Assembly (NCBI GenBank): GCA_947631675.1
Contig: CANRMG010000123.1
Span: 1 to 5,300, forward strand
Source of the DNA: an uncultured Oscillospiraceae bacterium
GTDB taxonomy: Bacteria; Bacillota_A; Clostridia; Oscillospirales; Oscillospiraceae
Length of the DNA stretch: 5,300 bases
Reading direction: 5' to 3'
Positions 1-5,300 of the stretch are shown piece after piece (positions within the stretch are counted from its first letter, which is position 1; each line of letters begins with the position of its first letter). The translations under genes were made by a program, and so were the position numbers. The notes beneath the pieces are model-generated. The model ran no database searches, was not told the DNA's origin, and saw nothing but the letters and a program-made list of their open reading frames with translations.

Positions 1-771
1 GTGTATGATCTCCCGGAAGGGGGCCAGCTCCCGGACGGTCCGCTCCGCGACGGCCCGGCAGGCCTCGTCTATGCCGGAATCGGTGATGAAGATGCGCCCG
101 GTGTCCACGGTGGAGACGTCTCCCAGCCGGTCCCGGACATACGCCTCGATGCACTCGGTCATTTTGCCCCGGTACTTCCGGCCCACGCCCATGGCCCCGT
201 CCTTGACGAAGATGCAGGGGTGGAGCTTCAGGATATTGGCCCCCATAGCCGCCAGGGCCGTGCAGCGGCCCCCCTTGCGCAGATAGTCCAGGGTGCTGAC
301 CACGAAGCTGACGTCCAGCTTCTCCCGCTTTTCCTCCAGGGCCTTCTGGATGGCCGCGCCGTCCATCCCCGCCGCCGCCATGTCGCAGGCGTCCAGCACC
401 AGATGGCCGATGCCGGTGGACAAATTACGGCTGTCCACCACGTACACGTTCCCCAGCTCCGCCGCCGCGATGCAGGCGTTCTGATAGCAGGCGGACATCT
501 GGGAGCTGATGGTGAAGTGGACGATGGCGTCATATTCCTTCAAAAGGCCCCCGAACAGGTCCAGATAGTCCTGCACGTTCACCGCGGCGGTGGAGCCCAG
601 GGTCCCGCTGGCAGCGATCTTCTCATAGAGCTGGTCCGGGCCAATCTCCACCCCGTCCTTATAGCTCTCCCCGGCGCAGGTGACCGTCAGGGGCGCGATG
701 GTTATATCACGAGCCGCGATGAGCTCCTCCGTCAGGTCGCAGGTGCTGTCCGCGGTCACTTTAATCCTCAT
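1..771 (-). CDS. DegV family fatty-acid-binding protein, C-terminus cut by window edge
   Basis: Reading from ATG at 769-771 to the left edge gives 257 codons with no stop. Seen: an N-terminal TADSTCDLT motif (residues 6-14), STAAVNVQDY (60-69), TISSQMSACYQNA (87-99), VVDSRNLSTGIG (111-122) and LDYLRKGGR (161-169). These are the usual DegV landmarks in the usual order. Family knowledge: DegV/FakB proteins bind one fatty acid in a deep pocket, and FakB versions present it to the kinase FakA for phosphorylation. Thr61 and Ser93 fall where FakB proteins contact the carboxylate. Members are about 280-290 residues long, so roughly 25-30 residues are missing off the left edge. No fakA-like gene is in the window, so a role in fatty acid uptake is inference. 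An in-frame ATG at 796-798 would add nine residues (MAKRRCDSA), but the family normally begins right before the DST motif, so 771 is preferred. The gene is expressed from the promoter at 810-838. Confidence 0.93.
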   Translation of the reverse strand, partial: MRIKVTADSTCDLTEELIAARDITIAPLTVTCAGESYKDGVEIGPDQLYEKIAASGTLGSTAAVNVQDYLDLFGGLLKEYDAIVHFTISSQMSACYQNACIAAAELGNVYVVDSRNLSTGIGHLVLDACDMAAAGMDGAAIQKALEEKREKLDVSFVVSTLDYLRKGGRCTALAAMGANILKLHPCIFVKDGAMGVGRKYRGKMTECIEAYVRDRLGDVSTVDTGRIFITDSGIDEACRAVAERTVRELAPFREIIH

Positions 772-784
772 GGCTGAATCGCAT

Positions 785-790
785 CTCCTT
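785..790 (-). promoter_or_regulatory. Ribosome binding site of the DegV gene
   Basis: AAGGAG on the minus strand, 13 nt before the ATG at 771. The spacing is longer than usual. The motif lies inside the extra codons that a start at 798 would use, so it argues for 771 as the start and against the longer reading. Confidence 0.55.
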
Positions 791-808
791 TTCGCCATTC
801 AATAGGCA

Positions 809-857
809 CATCATAGCATACTCCGCCGGACATCACAATCCGGCGGAGCAAAATTTA
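809..857 (-). repeat. Intergenic dyad/promoter element, copy A
   Basis: A 49-bp element nearly identical to 2311-2360 (by hand: two substitutions and one 1-bp indel). It holds a perfect 10-bp inverted repeat, CTCCGCCGGA (821-830) and TCCGGCGGAG (839-848), around an 8-nt loop, then an AT-rich block ending in caaaattta. On the minus strand the AT-rich block lies upstream of -35, like an UP element. There is no T-tract after the stem on either strand, so it is not a standard intrinsic terminator, although the GC-rich hairpin could slow read-through from the gene ending at 883. I do not recognise the element as a named regulator site. Confidence 0.8.
810..838 (-). promoter_or_regulatory. Predicted sigma-A promoter of the DegV gene, with -35 inside a dyad loop
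   Basis: On the minus strand: -35 TTGTGA (833-838), a 17-bp spacer, and an extended -10 TGC-TATGAT (-10 at 810-815, TGn at 816-818). The predicted start of transcription is near 803, giving a leader of about 30 nt that contains the Shine-Dalgarno. The -35 box lies in the loop of the perfect inverted repeat 821-830/839-848, and the left arm fills most of the spacer. A protein bound to the dyad would therefore block polymerase. The same promoter occurs at 2312-2340. Confidence 0.65.
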
Positions 858-882
858 ATATTCCATTTATATATTTCTGTTC

Positions 883-2280
883 CTATGCCACCAGCCGGCC
901 CCAGGCGTCGAAGGTGTACTTCACACTGTTGATGGTGTATGTACCGCCCACATAGCCCATGCCGTACCGGCCGTTGTGCTTCGTCTCAAAATAGTAGCGG
1001 TAGCCGTTCACGGTCCGCCAGCCGGCCAGTATGGCGCCATAGTTGCTGTTATGTGTCGGGTCCAGGTAATACAGGCCGTCGTCCGGCTTGCCGTCCATCA
1101 CCCAGCGCAGGCCCGTGGCCACCCGGCCGTCGTCGCCCAGGTACTTCCAGACGTTTCCGCCGGCCTGCCACTGGTTGTGGATCATCCGGCCATAGGCGCC
1201 GTCGTGCTTCTCGTTGAAGTAGTACCAGTCGCCGTCTATCTGCTGCCAGCCGGTCAGCATGTGGCCGCAGGTGCCGTCATGTTCGGTGCTGAAGCAGTAC
1301 CAGCCGTCGCTGCTCTGTCCCAGGGAGATCAGCTGCAGGCCCTCCAGCATCCGGCCGTCCGCGCCCAGGAAGCACCACTGGCCGTTGTCCTCCTGCCACT
1401 GGTCGGTGACCATCCGGCCATAGGTGCCGTCATGGGCCTTGCTGAAGTAGTACCAGACGCCGTCTATCTGCTGCCAGCCGGTCAGCATATAGCCGCAGGT
1501 GCCGTCATGTTTGGGGCTGAAGTAATACCAGCCGTCGCTGCTATCCCCCAGGGAGATCTCCTGCAGGCCCACCAGCATCCGGCCGTCCGGGCCCAGGAAG
1601 CACCAATTGCCCTTGTCCTCCCGCCACGCGTTGGTGACCTTCACGTCCTTCTCATAGAAGAACCACTCGCCATCCTCCATGATCCAGCCGTTCTTATAGC
1701 GGGAATACGTTTCGGGGTAATAGGTCCAGCGGTATTGGAACTGGCCCATATCCGCGGCCGTCACGGTGCGGCCCCAGCGGACGCCGTTGTCCATGTTGCC
1801 CTCCGCCATGACAACATAGTCCTCGTGGGCCTCCACGACGATGGCGGTGTGACCGGGCGTGGACAGCATATCGCCCACGCAGACGTCCTCGAACTGAATG
1901 GGCGCGCTCCTCCTGTACGGGCCGTACAGGTCAGGGAAAGCGGCCTCCTGGAGCATGATGGCAAAGCCAAAGCAGCCATATTCCCGGTAGCCGCTCTTAT
2001 CCACATAATAGGAACTGCCGTCCCAATGGGTCCCGTCCGGCCACTGCTCCTGCATGGCCATCAGGCGCTCATGAACGACCTCCTCCGTGGGCAGGGATGC
2101 CGCCGCGGCGGGCTCGTCCGCCGTCGTCTCGTCCACCGGAATGGGCTCGGCCTCGGCCGGCTCCTCCGGGATGGGCGCGATGATCTCCTCCGGGGCAGGC
2201 TCCTCCGCGGCAAAGGCAGACGCGGACAGGGCAAACACCGTCAGGATGGCCAGCATCAGGGCCAGGGAGCGCTTGAACAT
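883..2280 (-). CDS. Secreted CHAP/NlpC-like cysteine amidase with cell-wall-binding repeats
   Basis: 465 residues. Residues 1-24 form a signal peptide (MFKRS start, hydrophobic core, AFA/A cleavage site). About 25-68 is a Glu/Pro/Ala-rich linker. About 69-190 resembles a papain-like CHAP or NlpC/P60 domain, with candidate catalytic Cys103 in GCFGFA, His144 in GHTAIV and a polar residue in AEGN (159-162). From about 195 to the end are aromatic Gly/Trp/Tyr wall-binding repeats, organised as three 76-residue modules (219-294, 295-370, 371-446) and a short cap. Such proteins are exported and bind wall polymers; the enzymatic half would cut peptidoglycan cross-links or amide bonds, which is inferred. 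The start at 2280 is chosen because AAGGAGG lies 8 nt upstream and the signal peptide follows directly. A longer reading from 2316 would start inside the predicted -10 box. The catalytic domain is divergent, and its exact family is less certain than the repeats and signal peptide. Confidence 0.9.
   Translation of the reverse strand: MFKRSLALMLAILTVFALSASAFAAEEPAPEEIIAPIPEEPAEAEPIPVDETTADEPAAAASLPTEEVVHERLMAMQEQWPDGTHWDGSSYYVDKSGYREYGCFGFAIMLQEAAFPDLYGPYRRSAPIQFEDVCVGDMLSTPGHTAIVVEAHEDYVVMAEGNMDNGVRWGRTVTAADMGQFQYRWTYYPETYSRYKNGWIMEDGEWFFYEKDVKVTNAWREDKGNWCFLGPDGRMLVGLQEISLGDSSDGWYYFSPKHDGTCGYMLTGWQQIDGVWYYFSKAHDGTYGRMVTDQWQEDNGQWCFLGADGRMLEGLQLISLGQSSDGWYCFSTEHDGTCGHMLTGWQQIDGDWYYFNEKHDGAYGRMIHNQWQAGGNVWKYLGDDGRVATGLRWVMDGKPDDGLYYLDPTHNSNYGAILAGWRTVNGYRYYFETKHNGRYGMGYVGGTYTINSVKYTFDAWGRLVA
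943..1626 (-). repeat. Three tandem 76-codon (228-bp) wall-binding modules
   Basis: Modules lie at 1399-1626, 1171-1398 and 943-1170. Each begins with a Trp (W219, W295, W371) and contains WCFLGxDGRM-type, GWYYF-type and TGWQQIDG-type hairpins. Modules 1 and 2 match at about 57 of 76 residues by hand count and keep long stretches of nucleotide identity; module 3 is diverged. An H-D/N-G/S motif recurs at H258, H283, H334, H359, H410 and H435, with spacings alternating 25 and 51. This marks a compound repeat and growth by duplication of the whole module. Confidence 0.88.
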
Positions 2281-2288
2281 ATCTCTAT

Positions 2289-2295
2289 CCTCCTT
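2289..2295 (-). promoter_or_regulatory. Ribosome binding site fixing the start of the wall-binding protein gene
   Basis: AAGGAGG on the minus strand, 8 nt before ATG at 2278-2280. Near-perfect sequence and spacing, followed directly by a typical signal peptide. This decides the start in favour of 2280 over the in-frame ATGs at 2311-2316. Confidence 0.85.
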
Positions 2296-2310
2296 GATCA
2301 CGACGGCTTT

Positions 2311-2360
2311 CATCATAACATACTCCGCCGGATATCACAATCCGGCGGAGGCAAAATTTA
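2311..2360 (-). repeat. Intergenic dyad/promoter element, copy B
   Basis: Second copy of the element at 809-857, in the same orientation, upstream of the wall-binding protein gene. Arms CTCCGCCGGA (2323-2332) and TCCGGCGGAG (2341-2350) are perfect and surround an 8-nt loop. It differs from copy A at 2318 and 2333 and by one extra G at 2351. Identity ends soon after the AT-rich block, so the conserved unit is about 50 bp, just the promoter, dyad and upstream AT block. Confidence 0.8.
2312..2340 (-). promoter_or_regulatory. Predicted sigma-A promoter of the wall-binding protein gene
   Basis: On the minus strand: -35 TTGTGA (2335-2340), a 17-bp spacer, and an extended -10 TGT-TATGAT (-10 at 2312-2317, TGn at 2318-2320). 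Transcription should begin near 2305, giving a leader of about 25 nt that holds the AAGGAGG. The boxes, spacer length and overlap with the inverted repeat match the promoter at 810-838. Confidence 0.68.
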
Positions 2361-2396
2361 TAATTCATTCACTTTTTATTCACATATTTATGCATC

Positions 2397-2413
2397 CGCC
2401 GGGCAGCCCGGCG
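2397..2413 (-). terminator. GC-rich palindrome just after the nucleoside kinase gene, possible weak terminator
   Basis: CGCCGGGC-T-GCCCGGCG on the minus strand is a perfect 8+1+8 palindrome starting 5 nt after the kinase stop codon. As RNA it would fold with about a 6-bp stem and 5-nt loop. The following sequence is AT-rich (ATGCATAAATATG) but has no T-run, so it lacks a proper intrinsic terminator tail. It may stabilise or end the hemZ-kinase transcript; this is a low-confidence call. Confidence 0.3.
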
Positions 2414-2418
2414 CGCGC

Positions 2419-3354
2419 TCAGTACTCGTAGATGCCGCCGCCGGTGAACTCCCGGAGCATGGCGTCCCCGGGCAGGTAGGACAGGTCGATGGGAGTGAAG
2501 CCGGCCAGGGCCGGGCCCACCCTGCGTATCTCCTGGTAGGGGATGTCCTCGGGCACATTGGCCAGCAGGGGTTCGGCGATGGGCCGCATAATGCAGGCCT
2601 CATACTCGAAGGCGGTGTCCAGCTGCACGTCCGCCTTGTTCTTGTAGGGCGAGATGTTGCGAAGCTCCCCCTTGCGCACGTTCTCCCACATCCGCATGGT
2701 CTCCACCGGGTCCGCCCCCCGGAACAGGTGGTCCCGGGTCACCCGCCGTACCAGGCGCAGCCACGTGCCCTTGAAGGCGTACTCTCCCTCGTCGCTTATG
2801 ATATTGGAGCGGGCGGACACGTAGAGCTTGAAGGCCTCCGGGTGCACGTCGGTGATGCTGCTGTTCAAGGCGTGAATGCCCTCGAAGATGACCACCTCGT
2901 TGTCCTTCAGCCGCAGGGACTGGCTGGGCTCGATGGAGCGCATCTGCCGGGCGAACTCATAGTGGGGCACGAAGATGCGCCGGCCCTCGGACAGGTCTGT
3001 GAAGTGCTCGTTGAGAAGCTCCATATCCATGCACAGGGGACTCTCCAGGTCCGGCTCCCCCTCCTCTGTCCGGGGCACGGTCTCAGGCCGGACGGTCTTG
3101 AAGTAGTTGTCCATGGAGATGCTGTAGCTCTTCACGCCCCGGCGGGAAAGCTCGTCCCGGACCTTCATGGCCGTGGTGGTCTTGCCGGAGCCGGAGGGGC
3201 CTGACAGCAGCACGATGGGGCTGCGGGCCATATTGTCGATGATCTTCTGCGCGGCGGCGGCGATGCGCTCGTTATACTGCGCGTCGCACCGGGCGATGAA
3301 TCCTGCCGGGTCGTCCGCTGCCGCCCGGTTGATGTCCTCCAGATCAAATGCCAT
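2419..3354 (-). CDS. Uridine-kinase-like nucleoside kinase (P-loop)
   Basis: 311 residues. A Walker A loop, GPSGSGKT, sits at 52-59 after a helical N-terminal extension of about 45 residues. SMDNYF (80-85) carries the Asp typical of uridine kinases. DLESPLCMDMELL (102-114) is the region that follows it in the family, VVIFEGIHAL (154-163) is the Walker B-like strand, and RRVTRDHLFRG (203-213) is the Arg-rich lid. The family (COG0572, uridine kinase/phosphoribulokinase-like) transfers the phosphate of ATP or GTP to a nucleoside in the cytoplasm, feeding pyrimidine salvage; the exact substrate cannot be read here. Many clostridial relatives carry an N-terminal TGS/ThrRS-like part and exceed 500 residues; this one has only the kinase part. 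Its ATG overlaps the end of hemZ by 11 nt, with AAGGA (3364-3368) 9 nt upstream inside hemZ, so translation is probably coupled. Confidence 0.9.
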   Translation of the reverse strand: MAFDLEDINRAAADDPAGFIARCDAQYNERIAAAAQKIIDNMARSPIVLLSGPSGSGKTTTAMKVRDELSRRGVKSYSISMDNYFKTVRPETVPRTEEGEPDLESPLCMDMELLNEHFTDLSEGRRIFVPHYEFARQMRSIEPSQSLRLKDNEVVIFEGIHALNSSITDVHPEAFKLYVSARSNIISDEGEYAFKGTWLRLVRRVTRDHLFRGADPVETMRMWENVRKGELRNISPYKNKADVQLDTAFEYEACIMRPIAEPLLANVPEDIPYQEIRRVGPALAGFTPIDLSYLPGDAMLREFTGGGIYEY

Positions 3355-4747
3355 CTTCCATCATCCTTTCGATATATTCCTTCGGGTATTTCGGATTTAC
3401 GTGCCGCACGATGGACCCTTCCGGGCCCGTGAGCTTGGTGGAGCCCCCCGCGCCCATGGCCAGCACCGGGCACAGCTCCTCCATCATGAGGATGTTGTAG
3501 AGGCTCCCGGTGCCGGGCCGGGCCCAGCCCACGTTCTCGAAGCCCCCGGACATATATTTCTGCCGGTAGAGGTAGTAGGGCTCATAGCCCGCCGCCGCGA
3601 GCCTTTCCGCCGCCGTGTCCACCATCCGGCCCACGGCCGCTCCGTCGGGCAGGGCCCCGGGGTCCTGGGCGAGATACGAGCCGTTCTTGATGGCCAGGGT
3701 GTGGACGGTCACGTTCTCCGGGGCGAGGGAGAGCACCGTGTCTATGGTGGCCTCAAAGCCCGCGGGCGTGTCCTTGGGCAGGCCCGCGATCAGGTCCATG
3801 TTCACCTCAAAGCCCCCCGCGGCCCGCACCAGCGCCAGGGCGTCCACGATGTCCGCCGCCGTGTGCCGGCGGCCGATGGCGGCCAGCACCTCATCCGACA
3901 TGGTCTGTGGGTTCACGGATACCCGCCCCACCCCGTGGGCCCGGAGGACCTGCAGCTTCTCCGCCGTGATGGTGTCCGGCCGGCCCGCCTCCACGGTGTA
4001 CTCCCGCAGGTCGGTAAGGTCGAAGCTCTCGGCCAGCACGGCGCACAGAGCGTCCAGCTGGGCCGCCGACAAGGTCGTGGGCGTGCCGCCGCCGAAATAG
4101 AGGGCCACGGGCCGCTGCCCGGCGGCCTTCACCGCAGCGCCCCGGCGGCATATCTCCTTATGCAGCGCCGCGAGATAGGGCTCCACCAGCCTTTCGTTAG
4201 TGCCCACGGCGCTGGAGATGAACGAGCAGTAGGCGCACCGGGTGGGACAGAAGGGTATGCCCACATACAGGCCGATGTCCCCGGGCATGAGGGAAGCTTG
4301 CGCCGCCATGGCCGCCCTCGCGGTCCGCTCGCACAGCGCCGCTCGGGTCGGGTCCACGTCGAAGTCCTGGGCGAAGTCCGCGGCAGTTGATCCCTCCCGG
4401 AGATACCGGGCCATGAGCTTTCCCGGCTTCACGCCGGTGAGCGCCCCCCACACGGGCTTGGGAACTCCCGCGGCCAGGGCCGCCCGGTAGAAGCTCAGCT
4501 TCACCGCCTGCTGTTCCAGGCGCACCCGCTCCCGCTCGGTATCGTACGGCCTCACCGCCGCCCGGCCCTCGCAGGTCTTTCTCCCCAGAACGAGGCGGCA
4601 TACCGCCTCCCCGTCTGCCAGCGCTATTTCCGCCCGGTCCCCTGTCGGCGTACCCTCAGGATAGACAGGCCGCTGGGCGGGATAGAGCGTGAGGAGCATC
4701 TGCTCCACAGCGTATCTGTAGTTGTGACCGGTGAGATACAGGTCCAT
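3344..4747 (-). CDS. hemZ: Radical SAM protein HemZ (putative coproporphyrinogen dehydrogenase)
   Basis: 467 residues, near the usual 470-500 of HemZ. An N-terminal region of about 155 residues, specific to HemZ, precedes the radical SAM core. Cys167, Cys171 and Cys174 in GIPFCPTRCAYCSF form the CxxxCxxC site for the 4Fe-4S cluster. YFGGGTPT (217-224) is the SAM-binding GGE-like strand; EAGRPDT (253-259), VNPQTM (278-283) and NMDLIAGLP (316-324) are further HemN/HemW/HemZ-family landmarks. Family knowledge: HemZ is annotated as an oxygen-independent coproporphyrinogen III dehydrogenase from Bacillus work, but many clostridia carrying it lack a full heme pathway, so the true reaction here is open. 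No other heme gene is in the window. Start ATG 4745-4747 has GAGG at 4753-4756, 5 nt upstream. It is the first gene of a two-gene unit with the downstream kinase. Confidence 0.92.
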   Translation of the reverse strand: MDLYLTGHNYRYAVEQMLLTLYPAQRPVYPEGTPTGDRAEIALADGEAVCRLVLGRKTCEGRAAVRPYDTERERVRLEQQAVKLSFYRAALAAGVPKPVWGALTGVKPGKLMARYLREGSTAADFAQDFDVDPTRAALCERTARAAMAAQASLMPGDIGLYVGIPFCPTRCAYCSFISSAVGTNERLVEPYLAALHKEICRRGAAVKAAGQRPVALYFGGGTPTTLSAAQLDALCAVLAESFDLTDLREYTVEAGRPDTITAEKLQVLRAHGVGRVSVNPQTMSDEVLAAIGRRHTAADIVDALALVRAAGGFEVNMDLIAGLPKDTPAGFEATIDTVLSLAPENVTVHTLAIKNGSYLAQDPGALPDGAAVGRMVDTAAERLAAAGYEPYYLYRQKYMSGGFENVGWARPGTGSLYNILMMEELCPVLAMGAGGSTKLTGPEGSIVRHVNPKYPKEYIERMMEDGI

Positions 4748-4756
4748 GGCGCCCTC

Positions 4757-4786
4757 TTGACAGTTTCGATGACACTATGTTTTAAT
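4757..4786 (+). promoter_or_regulatory. Predicted strong sigma-A promoter of the FAD oxidoreductase gene
   Basis: A consensus -35 TTGACA (4757-4762), an 18-bp spacer and an extended -10 TGT-TTTAAT (-10 at 4781-4786, TGn 4778-4780). Transcription would start near 4793, leaving a leader of about 53 nt. The -35 box sits directly beside the Shine-Dalgarno of the opposite gene hemZ (4753-4756), so the whole promoter lies within the hemZ 5' leader. Confidence 0.65.
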
Positions 4787-4788
4787 GA

Positions 4789-4798
4789 GTATGCATAC
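4789..4798. promoter_or_regulatory. Perfect 10-bp palindrome between two opposed -10 boxes, candidate operator
   Basis: GTATGCATAC is its own reverse complement. It sits between the plus-strand -10 (4781-4786) and the minus-strand -10 (4799-4804), over both predicted transcription start points. A dimer bound here could control both directions at once. The dyad is short and AT-rich, so chance is possible. Confidence 0.35.
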
Positions 4799-4827
4799 AG
4801 TATAGCACACATCTCACCATTCAACAA
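4799..4827 (-). promoter_or_regulatory. Predicted promoter of the hemZ-kinase unit
   Basis: On the minus strand: -35 TTGTTG (4822-4827), a 17-bp spacer, and an extended -10 TGC-TATACT (-10 at 4799-4804, TGn at 4805-4807). Transcription would start near 4792, giving a leader of about 45 nt to the hemZ ATG. The -35 is weak (three of six matches), but the extended -10 is good. It lies inside the leader of the opposite transcript. Confidence 0.55.
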
Positions 4828-4845
4828 GACTGCGAGGGAATCAGC

Positions 4846-5300
4846 TTGAATACCGATATAGCCATCGTGGGCGCGGGCCCGGCCGGTATCTTCACGGCCA
4901 TCGAGATGCTCCGCCAAGGCACAAAGAAGAAAATCACCATCCTGGAAAAGGGCAAGAGCGTGGAAAAGCGCCGCTGCCCCAAGGCCCAGACGGGCCGGTG
5001 CATGAACTGCCAGCCCTACTGCGCCATCACCACCGGCTTCTCCGGCGCCGGCGCCTTCTCCGACGGGAAGCTCAGCCTCTCCTGCGAGGTGGGCGGGGAG
5101 CTGCCCACCCTCATCGGCGAGCGGCTGGCCCAGGAGACCATCGACTACGCCGACAAGATCTACCTTGAATTCGGCGCGGACGAGCACGTGGAGGGCATGG
5201 AGGAGACCGAGGAGGTCAAGCGTATCCGCACCCGGGCCATCCAGGCGGGGCTGAAGCTGGTCTCCTGCCCCATCCGCCACATGGGCACCGAGCGGGCCCA
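4846..5300 (+). CDS. FAD-dependent oxidoreductase (COG2509-like), N-terminal third only
   Basis: 151 codons from TTG 4846-4848 to the right edge, open throughout. A Rossmann dinucleotide-binding site lies at the very N-terminus: AIVGAGPAG (6-14), followed by ITILEKG (30-36), whose Glu34 should bind the FAD ribose. Next come four cysteines (C44, C52, C55, C59) and GFSGAGAFSDGKLSLS (64-79), a strong mark of the uncharacterised FAD-dependent dehydrogenase family COG2509. Family members run to about 450 or more residues, so two thirds is outside the window. The TTG start is chosen because GAGG (4834-4837) lies 8 nt upstream, the Rossmann strand follows immediately as in relatives, and there is no in-frame ATG or GTG between it and the upstream stop at 4786-4788. 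Substrate and electron acceptor are unknown. It is divergent from hemZ with a 98-bp shared regulatory gap. Confidence 0.9.
   Translation, partial: MNTDIAIVGAGPAGIFTAIEMLRQGTKKKITILEKGKSVEKRRCPKAQTGRCMNCQPYCAITTGFSGAGAFSDGKLSLSCEVGGELPTLIGERLAQETIDYADKIYLEFGADEHVEGMEETEEVKRIRTRAIQAGLKLVSCPIRHMGTERA

Noticed and set aside
821..848. The dyad at 821-848 (and 2323-2350) as an ordinary intrinsic terminator
   Set aside because: Neither strand has a run of T after the stem. The conserved flanks instead give a well-spaced -35/-10 pair, which fits a promoter/operator better, although weak termination is not excluded.
2281..2316. Longer N-terminus for the wall-binding protein, starting at ATG 2314-2316 (adds 12 residues)
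   Set aside because: That ATG lies inside the predicted -10 box, upstream of the expected transcription start, with no ribosome site, whereas 2280 has AAGGAGG at 8 nt and is followed at once by a signal peptide.
976..3204. Very long open frame on the plus strand (742 codons), and similar plus-strand frames at 1-777 and 3167-4390
   Set aside because: They are antisense to well-recognised minus-strand genes, run across unrelated genes and their promoters, have low-complexity Gly/Ala/His/Val-rich translations with no domain, and are expected in GC-rich codon-biased DNA.
4791..4805. Mini-ORF of four codons (ATG CAT ACA GTA TAG) in the FAD gene leader, as a possible leader peptide
   Set aside because: It overlaps the predicted transcription start, has no ribosome binding site, and is too short to separate from chance.
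4624..5280. Minus-strand frame of 218 codons over the FAD gene and the intergenic promoters
   Set aside because: It is antisense to the FAD oxidoreductase, which has clear Rossmann and GAGAFSDGK motifs, and it crosses into the hemZ start in another frame.

Overview
The window looks like a GC-rich chromosomal segment (about 60% GC by eye) from a Bacillota/Clostridia bacterium. An Oscillospiraceae-type gut anaerobe is my best guess, from gene content and codon use: a DegV protein, HemZ, a clostridial-type nucleoside kinase, a secreted protein with cell-wall-binding repeats, and a COG2509-type FAD protein. The species is inferred, not shown. I see no mobile element, CRISPR array, rRNA or tRNA.

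Layout, left to right. (1) 1-771, minus: DegV-family fatty-acid-binding protein, its C-terminus cut by the left edge. (2) 772-882: a gap holding copy A of a 49-50 bp intergenic element, a 10-bp inverted repeat merged with a promoter. (3) 883-2280, minus: a secreted protein with a signal peptide, an acidic linker, a CHAP/NlpC-like cysteine peptidase or amidase domain and three 76-residue wall-binding modules. (4) 2281-2418: a gap with copy B of the same element plus a short GC-rich palindrome. (5) 2419-3354, minus: uridine-kinase-like nucleoside kinase. (6) 3344-4747, minus: radical SAM protein HemZ, which overlaps the kinase start by 11 nt, so hemZ and the kinase form a translationally coupled pair. 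(7) 4748-4845: a compact divergent regulatory region with two face-to-face promoters and a perfect 10-bp palindrome between their -10 boxes. (8) 4846-5300, plus: N-terminal third of an FAD-dependent oxidoreductase with a TTG start, cut by the right edge.

How it may work together. The DegV gene and the wall-binding gene each lie behind a nearly identical promoter with an embedded dyad, so they are probably co-regulated or at least share a promoter cassette. The hemZ-kinase pair is transcribed away from the FAD protein gene from interlocked promoters that cannot easily both be occupied. All coding genes belong to known families. The least explained parts are the duplicated promoter/dyad element, the interlocked divergent promoters, and the four-cysteine cluster in the FAD protein.
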